64,000 nucleotides of DNA, from assembly GCF_026210795.1 (NCBI RefSeq), contig NC_089447.1:1428501-1492500 (forward strand), given 5' to 3'. Origin of the DNA: Rhizophagus irregularis (Eukaryota; Glomeromycota; Glomeromycetes; Glomerales; Glomeraceae). The first letter of the stretch is position 1. Every line of letters begins with the position of its first letter. The translations under genes and the position numbers were made by a program. This document shows positions 10,981 through 23,780 of the stretch, one piece after another. Under the pieces are notes generated by a model. That model was not told the origin of the DNA. It did no database searches and saw only the letters and a list, made by a program, of their open reading frames with translations.

Positions 10981-11613
10981 TTGTAATATATGTTTATTAT
11001 TTATTATACATTAATAATAATAATTTTTTATTAGTGGATTATTATAGGTGAGTGGAGTACGTTTCTTTTTTTCCTTTTTTTTATTCTTTTCTTTTCTTTT
11101 TTATTCTTTTTTTTTCGTATGTGAGTAGATGGATATGTCATTTTCAATTTTAAAAAATATATACTATATATATATATATAAAACAATCATGATTAATAAA
11201 ATGTACTCTTTGTAAAATATATTTAAAATTTAATACAAAACCTTGGGATAATAGTTAGAGCAGGTAATTCTGGGATTTTATAAAGAATAATAAAAATGAT
11301 AATATTTTTAAGTTAGTTCTTTCTTTAAATTTTTTTGAAAGTGGTTTGTTTCTTAAAATCATAATATTGTAAAAAAATGCTGGTTGCTACGACTAATGGA
11401 TAATGACAAATTGTCAGACTACCTTCGGACAAAGTAATTGGAAGGCGGAAAATGCCATAAATATCCAGCCCTATTTTACAACATTTTCTTCCAGGCTAAA
11501 GCAAATATTACAAAAAAAATTGCAAATATATTTAACAAGCAATAGATACATGGCCGTTGAAAAATATATTCACATTTATACCACAGTCTAACAAAAAAAG
11601 ACTCAAATATAAC
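10981..11613. other. no gene; T-rich low complexity
   Basis: Contains TTTTC/TTTTA-rich stretches (about 11063-11116) and a short TA run near 11165-11181. An open frame at 11403-11591 shows no recognisable domain. Confidence 0.3.
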
Positions 11614-11907
11614 AGGACCCCGGATATCTAATATAAAGGTTATAATGGACTTTTGGCCAAAAATACCCCTTTTTGCTGAAACTCAAAAAATCGTTTTTTG
11701 TAAATATCTCAGCATCCAGTGATTCAATTTTAATGGATTTTTTTTATTTTGTAGCCCTTATTTAGCTTTACAATTTAAAAAAAAATTAATCAAAATTGAA
11801 TCACTGGATGCCGAGATATTTACAAAAAACGATTTTTTGAACCCTGAAAAATGGGCCAATCTGCCGAAAGTGTGACTTATGACTTTTTTTGGAGATATCT
11901 GGGGTCC
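11614..11907. mobile_element. MITE, AGGACCCC..GGGGTCC family, copy 1
   Basis: Ends AGGACCCCGGATATC and GATATCTGGGGTCC. The interior is itself palindromic (AAATATCTCAGCATCCAGTG against CACTGGATGCCGAGATATTT). Flanks AAATATAAC and TAATACAAC match at 7 of 9 positions. A near-identical copy lies inverted at 23114-23408. Confidence 0.85.
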
Positions 11908-12544
11908 TAATACAACATATTATAAAAAAAATATGAAAAATACGCATATATCCTATTTTCATACCTTGCTTAACAGCTCCACTATTTATTTAAAAGCAGC
12001 TTTTCTCTCTTTTGTATGTGGGTAGTGGGTACATTTTTCCTTTCTTTTATTCTTTTCTTTCGTATGTGAGTGGCGGGTACATTTTCTTTTCTTTATTTTT
12101 GCTTTTATTCTTGCTTTTTGTATGTGGGTATCTTACTATGTTGAATATATAAACTAATAAAGTATTGTTAATATTATAAAGAGATAATTAAAGTATATTT
12201 TAAAAAGAAAAAAGAAGAGACGAACTAAAATACCGTAAAGTGTTAATATAAAAGACAAAAGAAAAGTGTATTTTTGAAAATAAACAAAAAAATCTCATTA
12301 ATAAACGCGAATTTTAGCTATTTTTAGATATCACATGCATGTAATTAAAGTGATTTTAATTGGTTAATTTTAATTTATTATTACATCATGCATATGATTT
12401 TATTGGTTAATTTTAACCAAAATTTTATACGATACAAATTAAAATAATTATTTTATTATATTTATATAATTAATATAATTATATAGCTGTAAAATAAAAA
12501 TTTTTTTTTATCCAAATTCTATTTGTAGTATCATGATTTGATAG
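11908..12544. other. no gene; T/TTTTC-rich stretches
   Basis: Repeats of a TATGTGRGTAG-like motif (R = A/G) followed by TTTTC/TTTCTTTT runs (about 12014-12125), echoing the sequence near 11041-11130. No coding signal. Confidence 0.3.
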
Positions 12545-12740
12545 TTAGTACCTTTCTGAATTACAATTATGAATAAAGTGTACTTTTTGAACATTATCTA
12601 TTACAGTAATTGGAAAAATACGTCTCCATTTATCTCCTGTTGCTTGAAGATGGTAAAGTGGACATTTTAATACTGAATGTTCAACTATAGTATCTTTAAA
12701 CCAATCTACAACAATAAATACATAATATTTGTTATTATTA

Positions 12741-12920
12741 GGGAAGTGATACATATGACGTAATTATTAGAGGGAGGAGAAGGATAATTAAAATCTGACG
12801 TTATACTTATTCTATTAATATAAATTGTATAATTAAAATTTAATTGGTTATTAAATCTGACAAGGGAGGAGGGGTAGAATTCATAGTAAAATGAATATGA
12901 CGTAATATGTGTCACTCCCC
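12741..12920. mobile_element. MITE of 180 bp with TTA target duplication
   Basis: Ends GGGAAGTGATACATATGACG and (complement of the right end) GGGGAGTGACACATATTACG, flanked by TTA on both sides. It interrupts the transposase pseudogene between FQHKGK and KYYVFIVVDW. The TWA duplication fits PIF/Harbinger. Confidence 0.78.
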
Positions 12921-13449
12921 TTACCTTTATGTTGAAAGATACCTTTGATTATTGCATAAGATTCTTCATGATCTTCTTCATAAATTGTGATAAAATCATC
13001 GAGATGTAGGTGAACTTTTGAAAGTATACCATTTTCTTCTTCAATCATATTATATGGGTTGATTTGTCTACTCTGCATTAAAAAGAGTTATTGATTGATT
13101 TTCACAATTTTTGTTATTCAAAATTGTTTTGTAATACCAAAAAATCATCTGATTGATGATCACTTGACTAAATAATAAGTTGAACAAAAATTTACATTTG
13201 TGAAACTTAAATTATTAAATGTAAAAGAGCTGTGAAAAAACCCAATTCTCATATATATGGAATTTTTAACATATATTATTAAAAAGTAAGTATATTTTAA
13301 TAAAATATAAAGTAAAATAAAAATTTATATAGCCTTAGTAGCTATAAATGTTTATAAAAGTATAATAAAAATATTATATAAAAGATGGTATCATAATAAA
13401 TATTTTCAAACAATAAAAATAATTATTTTATGTCAGAGTTTGTATTACC

Positions 13450-13770
13450 ATCTTTAAATGCAAATATATCAAGATTCACTGATCCGTTTTCTATAATTTT
13501 AGGCTCGTTAGAAAGTCCTTGTTCTGGACTTTATAGGCAAAAAAAGAGCTCACCAATTGAATCATTAGATCCGGAGATATTTACGTTTAAAGTTGAGGTA
13601 TGAACTTTTTAACATGCTTAAATGCAAATATCTTGGGATCTACTGATCCATTTTTTATAAATTTAGGCTCTTTGGAAAGCCTTTGATCTGGTTTATATGA
13701 ACGAAAAAAGAGCTTGCCAATCAGATCACTAGATCTGGAGATATTTACGTTTTAAGTTGAAATATAAATT
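13450..13770 (+). repeat. tandem duplication, about 158 bp, two copies
   Basis: Units at about 13450-13605 and 13612-13768 share AAATGCAAATAT, ATCYACTGATCC-like, TTTAGGCTC, GAAAG and GATCTGGAGATATTTACGTT-like blocks in the same order. They lie in a non-coding part of the transposase pseudogene. Confidence 0.6.
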
Positions 13771-15570
13771 TTTAATATATATAGTAAGTGCTAAGAATTA
13801 TATTAATTTAAAAGAAATATTTACCAAATTATAGTATAATAACATTAAATAAAAATTTTTTAATACTCATTTCCAATTTACTGTATATTATATAGTATTT
13901 TGTATAATAAAAATGTAATAAAATTAATATTTTAATTAAAGGTAGACAAATCAACCTATATGTATGATGCAAATTTGTATCAACTAATTGAAGAGTTTAT
14001 AAGTGCCGCCTCAAATTTCATATCCACATAAGATAAAAACAATTCAGTTTTAAAATTATGTAAAGTTAAAAGAAGTTTATCATGTTTCTGCTTTAACATT
14101 CTTTTTTTTAATGAAATATTGGAAATAAAGTTTACTAAATTAAAAGATTAGTAAATATAAATATCAAACATGTACTACTATATGCAATAAAATACTTACT
14201 TTTTGTATCATCATCATTGTCTTAAACTTGTTCAGTTGCTTCAGTTGAATATTTATCTTCTATAACATACTAATTTAAAAATAATTGTCCAAAATTTGAA
14301 TTTGTAAATCCAGTACAAGATCTATTAAATCTTGGATCAATACCACCATCCTGTATTGTACATTTTTGATGTCTGCAGCTTTTTTTAGTTGTTCCAGACA
14401 TAACTGTGCTCTGTCTGTACTCCTCTGTAACTTAAAAAATCCTACAAAAATTATATATATTTATGCATAATTGGATGCTAAACATTTTTGCTTAGTATCG
14501 AACAAGGTTATCATAGAAAAATTTCGAGAGCTTATCATTTTTTTTGTGTAACATGTTCTGGACATTGTCCCGTGACAATACTGCCACCATCTGCTAAATG
14601 TCGAATTGCAAATAAAGTATTGTAACACTTTAATAAATCCAAATCTATATTTTTGCAATTAGTCTTTGGTACCATTCCCTTAAAAATATGATAGACCATT
14701 TCTTTTATACCAACTTGGGTATTAATAAGTGTTCCAAAGGTTTTAGCATGTATCAAAAGATGCATATATATTAATATGTATGTTTGGTAAATTAACAAAA
14801 TTTACAAAAACCTATAAAAAGTAAAATATTGTTAATTATTTGAAATTATTCCACATTTCAATATCAAATTTGTAACTATACCTTTGAAAAGATTGAAAAC
14901 TCTTCTTCAAGACATTGTTGCAATTCCTCATAGCTATCTAATGTAAATTTCTTGTTAAAAACTGCTTTCATAGTTTTTGCAACATATATCCAACAAGATA
15001 TAATAATTTTTGGAATTGAACTAACTCAAAATGCATTAATTCTTTGTTGAATCATGGCTATTTCATTACGTTTGATACTTGATTCTTTTAAAAATCTGAC
15101 ATCATAAAATTATTGTAGTGAGTAATCAGATTTGATAAGCTAGACCACCTTTTTGGGATTTCAAAATTTTTCCAAATATCGATAAAATTATCTTCTTCTT
15201 TTCGTGAAAATAATTTACAAGTTAATTTTAGTAAATGCCCAATTTTTTTTGCAGTCGCATGATAAACATCCTGCGGCGTCTGTAAATGTCTTTCCCTTTT
15301 TAATTTATCTAAAATACTAGGTAATGATCGTAAACCATATTCTGTACAAAGTTGATCTCTTCTTGACATTATAGTCTTATAAGAAATTTTTAAAATTTCT
15401 TCGTCTGTAATATGATGATAACGTAATGTTGTTACGATATCCTGATTGTGAACACTCAATAATTCTTTAGTAATTTTACAAGTATGACAACCCTTATTTG
15501 CATTATGTCTAAATTTATTTTTTAAAAAATTTTAATAGTAAAATTATATTATTATATGAAAAAATGTATT

Positions 15571-15882
15571 TGTAACAGCCTGTTACATAACTTATTTGTA
15601 ACATCCTTTTTTTATTTTTTTTTAATAATAAATTTAATATGTGTTTCACAAATAAAATTTTTATATGCAAAATTTAATTTGGAAAACTTTTACTTAATGT
15701 ATTTAAGACAGTTTCATAGACAAAATTTTAAGTTATAAGTAGTTTCTTGAAATTTTTTAAAAAATTCTTTTGTCTTAGTTACACGACTGATCTTTTGTTT
15801 TTGTTTACATTACGCCTGATCTTAAATTTTAATTGGATAAAATTGGGGTTGTTACTTATAAGATGCGTAACAGGCTGTTACA
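15571..15882. mobile_element. MITE of 312 bp inside a pseudogene intron
   Basis: Inverted ends TGTAACAGCCTGTTACATAA and (complement) TGTAACAGCCTGTTACGCAT, followed on both sides by CTTAT..GTAACA. It sits between splice donor CTAAG|GTATTT (about 15931) and acceptor ATTTAG|ACATAATGC (about 15512) of the tnp2-like gene. No clean target duplication was recognised. Confidence 0.75.
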
Positions 15883-16401
15883 ATTAGATTTATCCTTATT
15901 ATATTATTAACTAAGTTGAAAAAATACCTTAGTACTCCTGTCATATCGTTACCTTGAGGTAAATCTGCCATAATAATGTTTAAACCAGCAATTATCCATG
16001 CATCTTGTCTTTGAACAGTCATCACCTTTCCTTTCTCTAATTCCTTTATTTCTGAAATGAATGGTATCATAAATTCGTCAAATTTTCCTCCAAATGGAAT
16101 AAACCCAATAACAAAATAGTTCTTTATTAGCTTTCTTTAATGTGCTGGCATATTTCCAAACTGTACATAATCACCACCTAGAAAATGGTATACATTTCTA
16201 AATGTATCAAAATCATTATAATAAAGATCTAAAAACAGCTTATAAACTGGTATAGATGATGATGGTGGATTTCTAATAGAAATGTAATCAGATGGATGTA
16301 GGTATAAAAGCTTTACATTACGAACGTACCAATGGTCATTATATTTATAAATTATTTCACTAATCCGCAATGAACCATCAGGAATATTTTAATATTAAAA
16401 C

Positions 16402-16645
16402 TAAGGTTGCTTGTCTAAACCTCTTCAAAATCTTACGATTAGTTTCGTCAAAATTTTACTATAGATTTATTATAGTTTTAGCAAAGTTTCAGCAGTTTCG
16501 GCATTTATAATAAGTTTCGGCAGTTTCACCTTTCTCCAAAGTTTCGCCAGTTTTTTAATATAACTTTAATATAGTTTCAGCAGAATTTCACTTTTCGGCA
16601 AAACGCCATCTTGTCTAAACCCCTAGGTTTCGGCAAGCAACCTTA
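16402..16645. mobile_element. hAT-like MITE, TAAGGTTGCTTG family, copy 1
   Basis: Ends TAAGGTTGCTTG and CAAGCAACCTTA. Flanks ATTAAAAC and GTTAAAAC match at 7 of 8 positions; an 8 bp duplication is typical of hAT elements. Same orientation and nearly the same interior as 23781-24024. Confidence 0.85.
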
Positions 16646-17941
16646 GTTAAAACATCATCAATATAGTTACTTTTCTAAAATTTGAGAAGTCATTATAATT
16701 AAAAACAGTTCGTCTTGTAATCATACTTTACCAGTAATAGAACAATGTTGTCTTGGTAACCCTTTTAAATTTCCAGGTAAATTACTATATTCCAAAATTT
16801 TTTGAATTCGTAACTGATAATATCCATCCATCATCATTTTTTAAAATTGATCTTAATCTTTCAAGTTTTTTTTGACTATTATCATCATGATAGTAAACAA
16901 AATCACCAAATCAGTACAATACTATTTATTAAAAATAACTTTAATAAATATTATCAATGATAATAAATTATAATTGTATCAAAGTGTATTATTTTATAAC
17001 CTTCTGATATTAATATTTCGTGTTGTCCAAAAAGTGGGGATTCCTCCCATAAATTTCTGTGCCAAAATTCTGATTTTTCTTTAGAATTAATGCTGGGTCC
17101 AAAATACATATGCTTCATTAGCATCGGATTATTAAGAACACACCATATAATTTCACTAATTGAGAGTTGATACGAAAGTTTTGATCCTTATGAGGTTGAT
17201 GGAGTTTTTTTTGGTGAAATTTTAATAGACTTTGTTATTATTAGTAGAAGAGGAAGACGTTTTCTCCATGATTGGAATCTTCAGATATTTTTTACTACAT
17301 GGGTAGGTTTAAATTGAGAATTGTGAATTATCGACAAGATCTTCATATGCTTTCGTAGAAATATTATGCTTCTGAAGCCAGCAAAATAATGCTATAGTTG
17401 TATAATTATTAAAGTACGGTGCAAATTGACCATTGCAGAATGGTATTTTGTCTTCATCTAACGCTTCAATGATTTGATGTATTTCTTCCTCTTCATTATT
17501 ATGTTCCTTTTCATCTTTATTACGTTCCTCTTTCACTTGATTATTATTATCATCATTATTACCTTCCTCTTCGTCCTCTTCATCATTATTTTCATCCTTC
17601 TCTTTCTCCTTTTCATAATTGTATTCGTTATCACTTTCTTTTTTCTCTTCAGTATCAGATGAATTAACATTATCTTGCAAAAATATCATCTCATCATTGT
17701 AGTTTTAAGGATTAATTGATCCATATGCATTATCGTCATCATTAATGTATTTAAAACTTAAATCATCTTTATGATCATATTGAAAGTCCATGTCATCTTT
17801 ATCATTATCAGGTGAACGTACAGGCGAACGAATTGCCACTCTCTCGTCAGAATCTGTTGTCTCATTAGGTTTGCTGTATGAAAACTGATTTCAAATTCGA
17901 ATTAGCTCTATTGGTTTGTTGTGACTATATTGTCTCCTCAT

Positions 17942-19130
17942 CTTTTAACAATTTAAATCTTTAACTTAATTTAGAATTTTATAAAATTCAATAAATCTTT
18001 ATAAAAATTATTTATTAAATACCTTAATACCTTTTATATTGTTAGCGTATTGACAAAAAACCAAAAAACCAAGATCAATTCAGTTAAAATTATTACCGAT
18101 TTGCTATAGATTCTGATTGGAGTTTTGAAAGTAACACAATCGTCAAGTTTTGGAACACAATCGTATACAAAATCAAGTAACACATTGGAGTTTGAAAGTA
18201 ATACAATCATCAAGTTTTGGAACACAATCGTATACAAAATCAAGTAGTACATGCTTTTTTTTATCGTTAATCAATACATAAAAATTCAATTAGTATAAAA
18301 AAAATTTATTTCATACTTGCTTAAATCTCATGAATCCGTCAAAAAACTCGAAAATTAAACTAATTGAATTGCAAAGTTTTTGACCTGTAAATTCATATGC
18401 AGGATTATAAAAAATAGTAGTTAAAAATTATATTTAATAAATAGAAAATGCTCTTGTGAAATAATAATTTAGTTAATTTAGTAGTAGAGTATTAAAGTTT
18501 ACAATTTAATAAAATAATAGATAAAGTATAATTTAATTTATAATTATATATTTAATTTACAATTATATTTTTCGAATATCAAAACTAATGAAGCAAATTC
18601 GTTAAACACCATAATTGTTATTAGCAGACCAATTAAATCAATTTTTGTTAATTAATTTTTGTTAATTTTAAGCCATTGTCAAAATAAAATAAATGTCATA
18701 GTAAAACTTTCCCGATTGAACCTCTAAATCAATCACCATAAAAGATAATTACGTGTATAAAAACATCTTTATTATTCTATAGTAAGTCCTCAAATTGACC
18801 CGTGACTCACCCACGGTAAATGCTTTAATTTACCATAAAGACATCTGTGACATACCCACGATACATCTGCGATACATCCGCGGTATACCCATGGCTTATC
18901 CAAATTTGTTTAACAAATTTGTTTAAACTATTTATTCCACATCATTGCAATTTCTTATTGTGTTCATAGATTGTAGGCGTAATAATTTGATTTTATTTTT
19001 TTACAAGGATTTTTTTTTACACAGATTTTTTTTTTTACGGATTTTTTTTTATTTTCCCACTCCTTTTACAAAATCTTTTGTTTCATTAATTCTTTCGTTT
19101 TCATTAATATTTCATTAATTCTTTAATAAC
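17942..19130. other. no gene; short repeats
   Basis: AT-rich. Contains the tandem duplication at 18117-18252 and, at 18800-18895, several near repeats of CCCACGATACATCTGCGATACATCC type. T-rich just before the trihelix start codon. Confidence 0.35.
18117..18252 (+). repeat. tandem duplication, about 67 bp, two copies
   Basis: ATTGGAGTTTTGAAAGTAAC..TCAAGTTTTGGAACACAATC..AAAATCAAGTA occurs twice head to tail with few differences. An antisense open frame across it merely repeats the same peptide twice. Confidence 0.8.
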
Positions 19131-19724
19131 ATGTGGACTGATAGACAATTGCAAGTTTTAATTAATAAAAGAAAAAATGAAAATGATAATTTTCACGAAC
19201 TTAGTGGTAATATGAAGCATAACTTTTGGAAAGGGCTAGCAAGCAAAATAAACCTTGAATTCAGAACTACGTATACGGGGAGGCAATGTAAAGAAAAATT
19301 TAACGGCTTAGTGCGAGCTTATAAAGTATATAAACATTATTTTCAACTACTATTTTAGTATATTAAATAGTACTAATATAATTTTATTAGAAAATGCTTG
19401 ATGGTCAGCCAAAGGGAAAGAGAAGTGCTCTAGGAGCGAAGTACTATGAGGAATTTAGTCAACGTTTTTAGGAAAAATGACGTAAATATTGGAAAATCAC
19501 GTAAATATTTTATTTTTTTATTTAATTCATAAATTAATCTGATTATTTATTTAGAAACAATTTATGATATTGCTCATGAAATCAACACAATGAGCCATAC
19601 AACAACTCAGTCATCATCACCACTACATTCACCAATATACTCACCTATATCACCTCTCTGTTCACACTCATTATCATCACCTACACCTTTCCGTCACTCA
19701 TCACCTACACCTTACCGTTTATGA
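19131..19724 (+). pseudogene. trihelix (Myb/SANT-like) DNA-binding protein, broken
   Basis: Exon 1 (19131-19325) encodes MWTDRQLQVLINKRKNEND through TYTGRQCKEKFNGLVRAYK, a trihelix fold typical of transposon-associated and plant GT-like DNA-binding proteins. After a 65-base intron (AAA|GTATAT..TTATTAG), exon 2 (19391-19471) adds KMLDGQPKGKRSALGAKYYE and ends EFSQRF then TAG. The next codons in frame are GAA AAA TGA. A further exon-like piece at 19555-19724 encodes TIYDIAHEINTMSHTTTQ and a Ser/Pro-rich tail with its own stop. The TAG therefore probably replaces a tryptophan codon of a longer protein. A short 91-residue protein remains possible. It may be a domesticated or PIF/Harbinger accessory gene. 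Confidence 0.6.
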
Positions 19725-21118
19725 GGCTCATCTTCATATTATGAAATCATTGAAATTGAATAATTTCGCCTTTCCGTTTACGCTCACCTCACTTCATATG
19801 AAATTGTAAATCTTTCAAATCATAATTACTATTTTGTTATATTGATGTCTGTACAACATTCAATTTTGCTTAATATTATATTGCTGTACAACATTCAATT
19901 TTTTGCTTAATATTATATTGCTGTACAACATTCAATTTTTTTATTTTTCGAACGATGTATCTTTCATTATTTGGAAAAAATTTTATATACTATTTACTTT
20001 ACTGCTTAAATTAAACATAAAATAATAAAATATGCTAAATCATTAAATAAGCAAATAAACAGATCATCACTGTATTATTTCAATTGGAATATTTTAATTA
20101 TAACCTTCACAATTAATCATGAAAATTATTTTGAAAGTATTCTAGCAACCATTAAACTGTACTATGTTTCATCCATTTATCACTTAAAAAATTTCTCTTC
20201 CTTTAGCATTTAAGTTTATAAATTTCTATTTAAAGGTACTATTGAAATGTAAATTCGTTTACTTAAATTTTGTAACTTTACATAATATTCTATAGACTGC
20301 TATTATTGAATCACGACTTTCTTTTCATAATTGTACAATAATATACAAAAAATCATATGTTAAGGAGTTGCCTTGTCTTTTCGCAAATTTAGTAATCAGT
20401 CAAATATGAATAAAAAGGTTTGATTGGATTATTTGGAAATATCTTATGCAATAATATTATTAACATTATATAATTTAATGCAATTATCGATAATCTGCAT
20501 TGCTGAACGATAATAGTAGCTATAATGGCTATACTTTTTGAGTTTAGTGCATATCATTGTATCACACAAAATGATACTTCAAATGATTAATTTCTCCTCA
20601 CTCCTTATATGGCCTAAAAAATTATAATAAAATTTATGAAAAATTGAATTATAAATACGCAATAACAGATAATAAAGATTTGAACTGTAAAAATTTGATT
20701 TGAAGTAATCTTCTATATAAAAAAAGTGTCTAGTATTCACTTTTATTATTAAATGAAATACAAATTATTTATATAAATTAAATTTAATTTTTGATCTTCT
20801 AGAAATCATAATTTTTAGTTTTCCCATCTCCTGATATTTTTAACTGATCCTGCATTTTACAAGATACACAATGACATTGAAATCATGTATATTTTCCAAT
20901 TAAATACTACAATCATAATTACAATAACTAAAATCTCAAATTTATATCATGATAACCTCGCCCTTTTTTTTTTGTTCATTCGATATTTATCACCTACTTT
21001 TTTGAGCAAAAAAGTTGCTCTACTTTTTTTGTTCATTCATATTTTCTTAATATATATCACCTACTTTTAAACAAAAAGGTTGTTCCGCTTTTTTTTTTGC
21101 TCATATTTTTTTTATATT
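19725..21118. other. no gene; small tandem repeat
   Basis: Three copies of a unit of about 33-36 bp containing CTGTACAACATTCAATTTT and GCTTAATATTATATTG lie at about 19850-19940. The rest is AT-rich without coding signal, with poly-T tracts just before 21119. Confidence 0.4.
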
Positions 21119-21956
21119 ATGATGACTAAACGTAAATTACCTAATAAATCGTCTGATGATAATCAAAAAATGGAAGTTGAAGGAGGTATGTAGATATAAC
21201 TCTCTTGTAAATTTATAGTAAGTTTTGCTTATATACCGTAAAATCTTAAATTTAAGTACCTATCAAATTTAAGCACCTCTGTCACTTTTGCCGCAATATC
21301 TGTATAAACTAAAATCTAACATCTTTAAATTTAAGCAGTACAAAATTGCATAATATGATATATCAAAATTTTATTTTTTTTAAATAATTTTTTTAAAAAA
21401 TTATTTTGGCATAGCAAAACTCTTTTATACACTAGCGTTAATTAATAAAATTTTTCGCAAATAATAATAAAATAACTATATAAGCACGAAACATTTTTAA
21501 TTTATTTCATCCTTTTTTAAGTTAAAAACATTTATTTCAGCCTTTTTTAAAAACACTTTTTTACAATTCTCCTTTAAGTTAATCCAAAAAAAACAATTTT
21601 CTTATTGTGAGAATACCTGACAACTTTGACGAACAGACTTAATTAATATTAAGGTAAATTAGAAAGGGAAAGGGTATAGATTAAGAAATGTAAATAAGAA
21701 ATGTTCTAAGCTTTAACATTTCTTTTCTTCTTTTTTAAGGACATTAGTGACACCAACTTCTTGGAACTTAAATGGACTGAAAGGTAAATTAGATACTTAT
21801 TTTTTGTTTAATTTAAGTTTAAATTTTTTTAATATTTTCTTTTGTATTAAGAACAGCTTTGGATTTTTCGAATTGAGTGTGATGAGATTATGCCGAACTA
21901 TGACAATAAACTCATTGACAATATCAAAATGAATGTAAGAAATTTTATTTGGTTAT

Positions 21957-23642
21957 TTAATTGCAGACAATTTCAACATTATCACCTAACTCTTCTAAAT
22001 TTTCTTTTTCATACTCAGCGATCAATCTATCAATTTCTTCATAGACCATATTATCCTCTGAACCATCCAATAAATTTGAAATAGAACATTTTTTAAATGA
22101 ATTAAAAATAATTTGATCTGAAATGGCATCCCAAGATTGTTTGACCTATCCACATACTTCACTTATCCTTACTTTTTTTAAGTTACCTCTTCAGTTACAC
22201 CTGAACCACCTTTACATATCTATTCGTGCCATTCTTTTCGTAAATTATCTTTAAAAGGTTTATTTATTGATACATCTAATGGTTGATATATACTAGTTAA
22301 TCCTTCAGAAATAACGGCTAATTGAAAATTATGTTGTTTAAATTTAGCTTTAACACTTTCTTCCAAGTGATCACGAAAAGAATCATACAACATTATAGCA
22401 GGTTCTTTTGACAAATTTTCAGATATTCGAATTTTAAATAAAAAATCAATGTAATTCTTCATTAAGTCTGAAGTCATCCAACCTTTATCTTGAAATCAAC
22501 AAATAACACCTTTTGGAATAACTTCACCTCTTGGAAGTTGTTTACCTTTAAAAATACATATTGGTGGATATTTTGTTCCATCTATAAATAAATACAATGA
22601 ACTTATTAATTTGATATATAAAATAATTAAAGTAAATATAAAAAAATAAAAAAATAAAACTTCTTACCTGCAGAACAAGTTATAACTACGGTAAAATGAT
22701 TTTTATCATTTTCAGTAGTACGAATATGCACTGTTTTATCACCCTTATTATTAACAGTTATATTTCCTGCTATGTCAAACCACACAGGAGTTTCATCCAT
22801 ATTAAAAATACTATTCAAATCAAAATTATATAGTGTTCTCAGTCTTATAATATATCATTTAAATTCATCTAATTTTTCTTCTAAATCCTCAGGCAATTTT
22901 TGAGAAATTTTGGTTCTTCTCCTTAATGACAATCCAAATCATTTCATAAAAGAATTAATCCAAGAAAGATTCCCTTGAAATTTGTACTCTCCCGCTAGAT
23001 ATAATGCTTGAATTGAAGATTCTTTAAGAATTTTACACATTTGTAATCTTATGGAGATATAATTAACAGCAAACCCTTTTTTCCGCTATTCTATTATCCA
23101 ACTGTATAAAATCAGGACCCCGGATATCTCCAAAACAGGTCATAAGTCACACTTTCGGCAGATTGGCCCATTTTTCAGGGGCTCAAAAAATCGTTTTTGT
23201 AAATATCTCGGCATCCAGTGGTCCAATTTTGATGAACATTTTTTTAAATTGTAGAGCTAAATGAGGGCTACAAAATAAAAAAAAGTTCATTAAAATTGAA
23301 TTACTGGATGCTGAGATATTTACAAAAAACGATTTTTTGAGTTTCAGCAAAAAGGGGTGTTTTTGGCCAAAAGTCCATTATGACCTTTATATTAGATATC
23401 CGGGGTCCTATAAAATCTTTTCTGCTTTAGGATAAAAGGCTTTTCTTCCTGGAGTTTCAGAACGTTTTTTCTTTTTATTTTTCTCTTCCCATTTAGAACT
23501 TTGTCTTATCCATCTTCCTACCATAGGTGCGTCTAAATTAAAATGCTTTACTGCAGCATTTCTTCCATTTTCTTGGGCATACTTAACTACTATTAATTTT
23601 TCTTGATGTACATTGTCTTACACCCACTTTTTTACGCGTCAT
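21957..23642 (-). pseudogene. Tigger/CENP-B-type DDE transposase
   Basis: Minus-strand reading from MTRKKVGVRQC (ATG at 23640-23642), with a frame break, through ENGRNAAVKHFNLDAPMVGR and RWIRQSSKW (helix-turn-helix), interrupted by a MITE. It continues with KKGFAVNYISIRLQMCKIL, SWINSFMKWFGLSLRRRT (CENP-B-like second helix-turn-helix), FNMDETPVWFDIAG (first catalytic Asp), AIMLYDSFRDHLEE (second) and SIYQPLDVSINKPFKDNLRK (third). It ends EEIDRLIAEYEKENLEELG and a stop at 21957-21959. All three acidic residues are visible, but several frameshifts, stops and the MITE make it inactive. Confidence 0.8.
23114..23408. mobile_element. MITE, AGGACCCC..GGGGTCC family, copy 2
   Basis: Perfect 9 bp target duplication TATAAAATC (23105-23113 and 23409-23417). 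Inverted relative to copy 1 at 11614. Splits the Tigger transposase between its two DNA-binding helices. Confidence 0.9.
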
Positions 23643-23780
23643 TTCTACTAGAAATATTGTCAAAACACGTGAAGAATTTTTGAAAGAAATAGGGGTAAGA
23701 TGTACATTGATGTACGTTGATTAAAAAAATTAATAGTAAAATCAAAATTAAGCACCATTACCAATTTTGTCTATCACATG

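Larger units (their letters stand above)
12545..17941 (-). pseudogene. decayed tnp2/CACTA-like transposase
   Basis: Pieces of one large protein lie in order on the minus strand. From the N-terminus (ATG at 17939-17941): MRRQYSHNKPIELIRI, an acidic Asp/Glu/Asn region (17690-17400), GQFAPYFNNYTTIALFCW, RISEIIYKYNDHWYVRNV, DYVQFGNMPAH, FVIGFIPFGGKFDEFMIPF, IIMADLPQGNDMTGVLR, then across an intron HNANKGCHTCKITKELL. Further on come RHLQTPQDVYHATAKKIGHL, VGIKEMVYHIFKGMVP and a C-terminal part with VVDWFKDTIVEHSVLKCPLY. DLPQGNDMTGV..KGCHTC resembles the core of plant/fungal tnp2 transposases. In-frame stops are present (after MPAH, after AYGSINP, after ELIRI), and at least three MITEs sit inside, so the gene is dead. 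Family assignment rests on remembered motif style. Confidence 0.7.

Noticed and set aside
17474..17662. Hydrophobic plus-strand frame (Ile/Phe-rich)
   Set aside because: Antisense of the Glu/Asp/Asn-rich part of the tnp2-like pseudogene; composition artefact.
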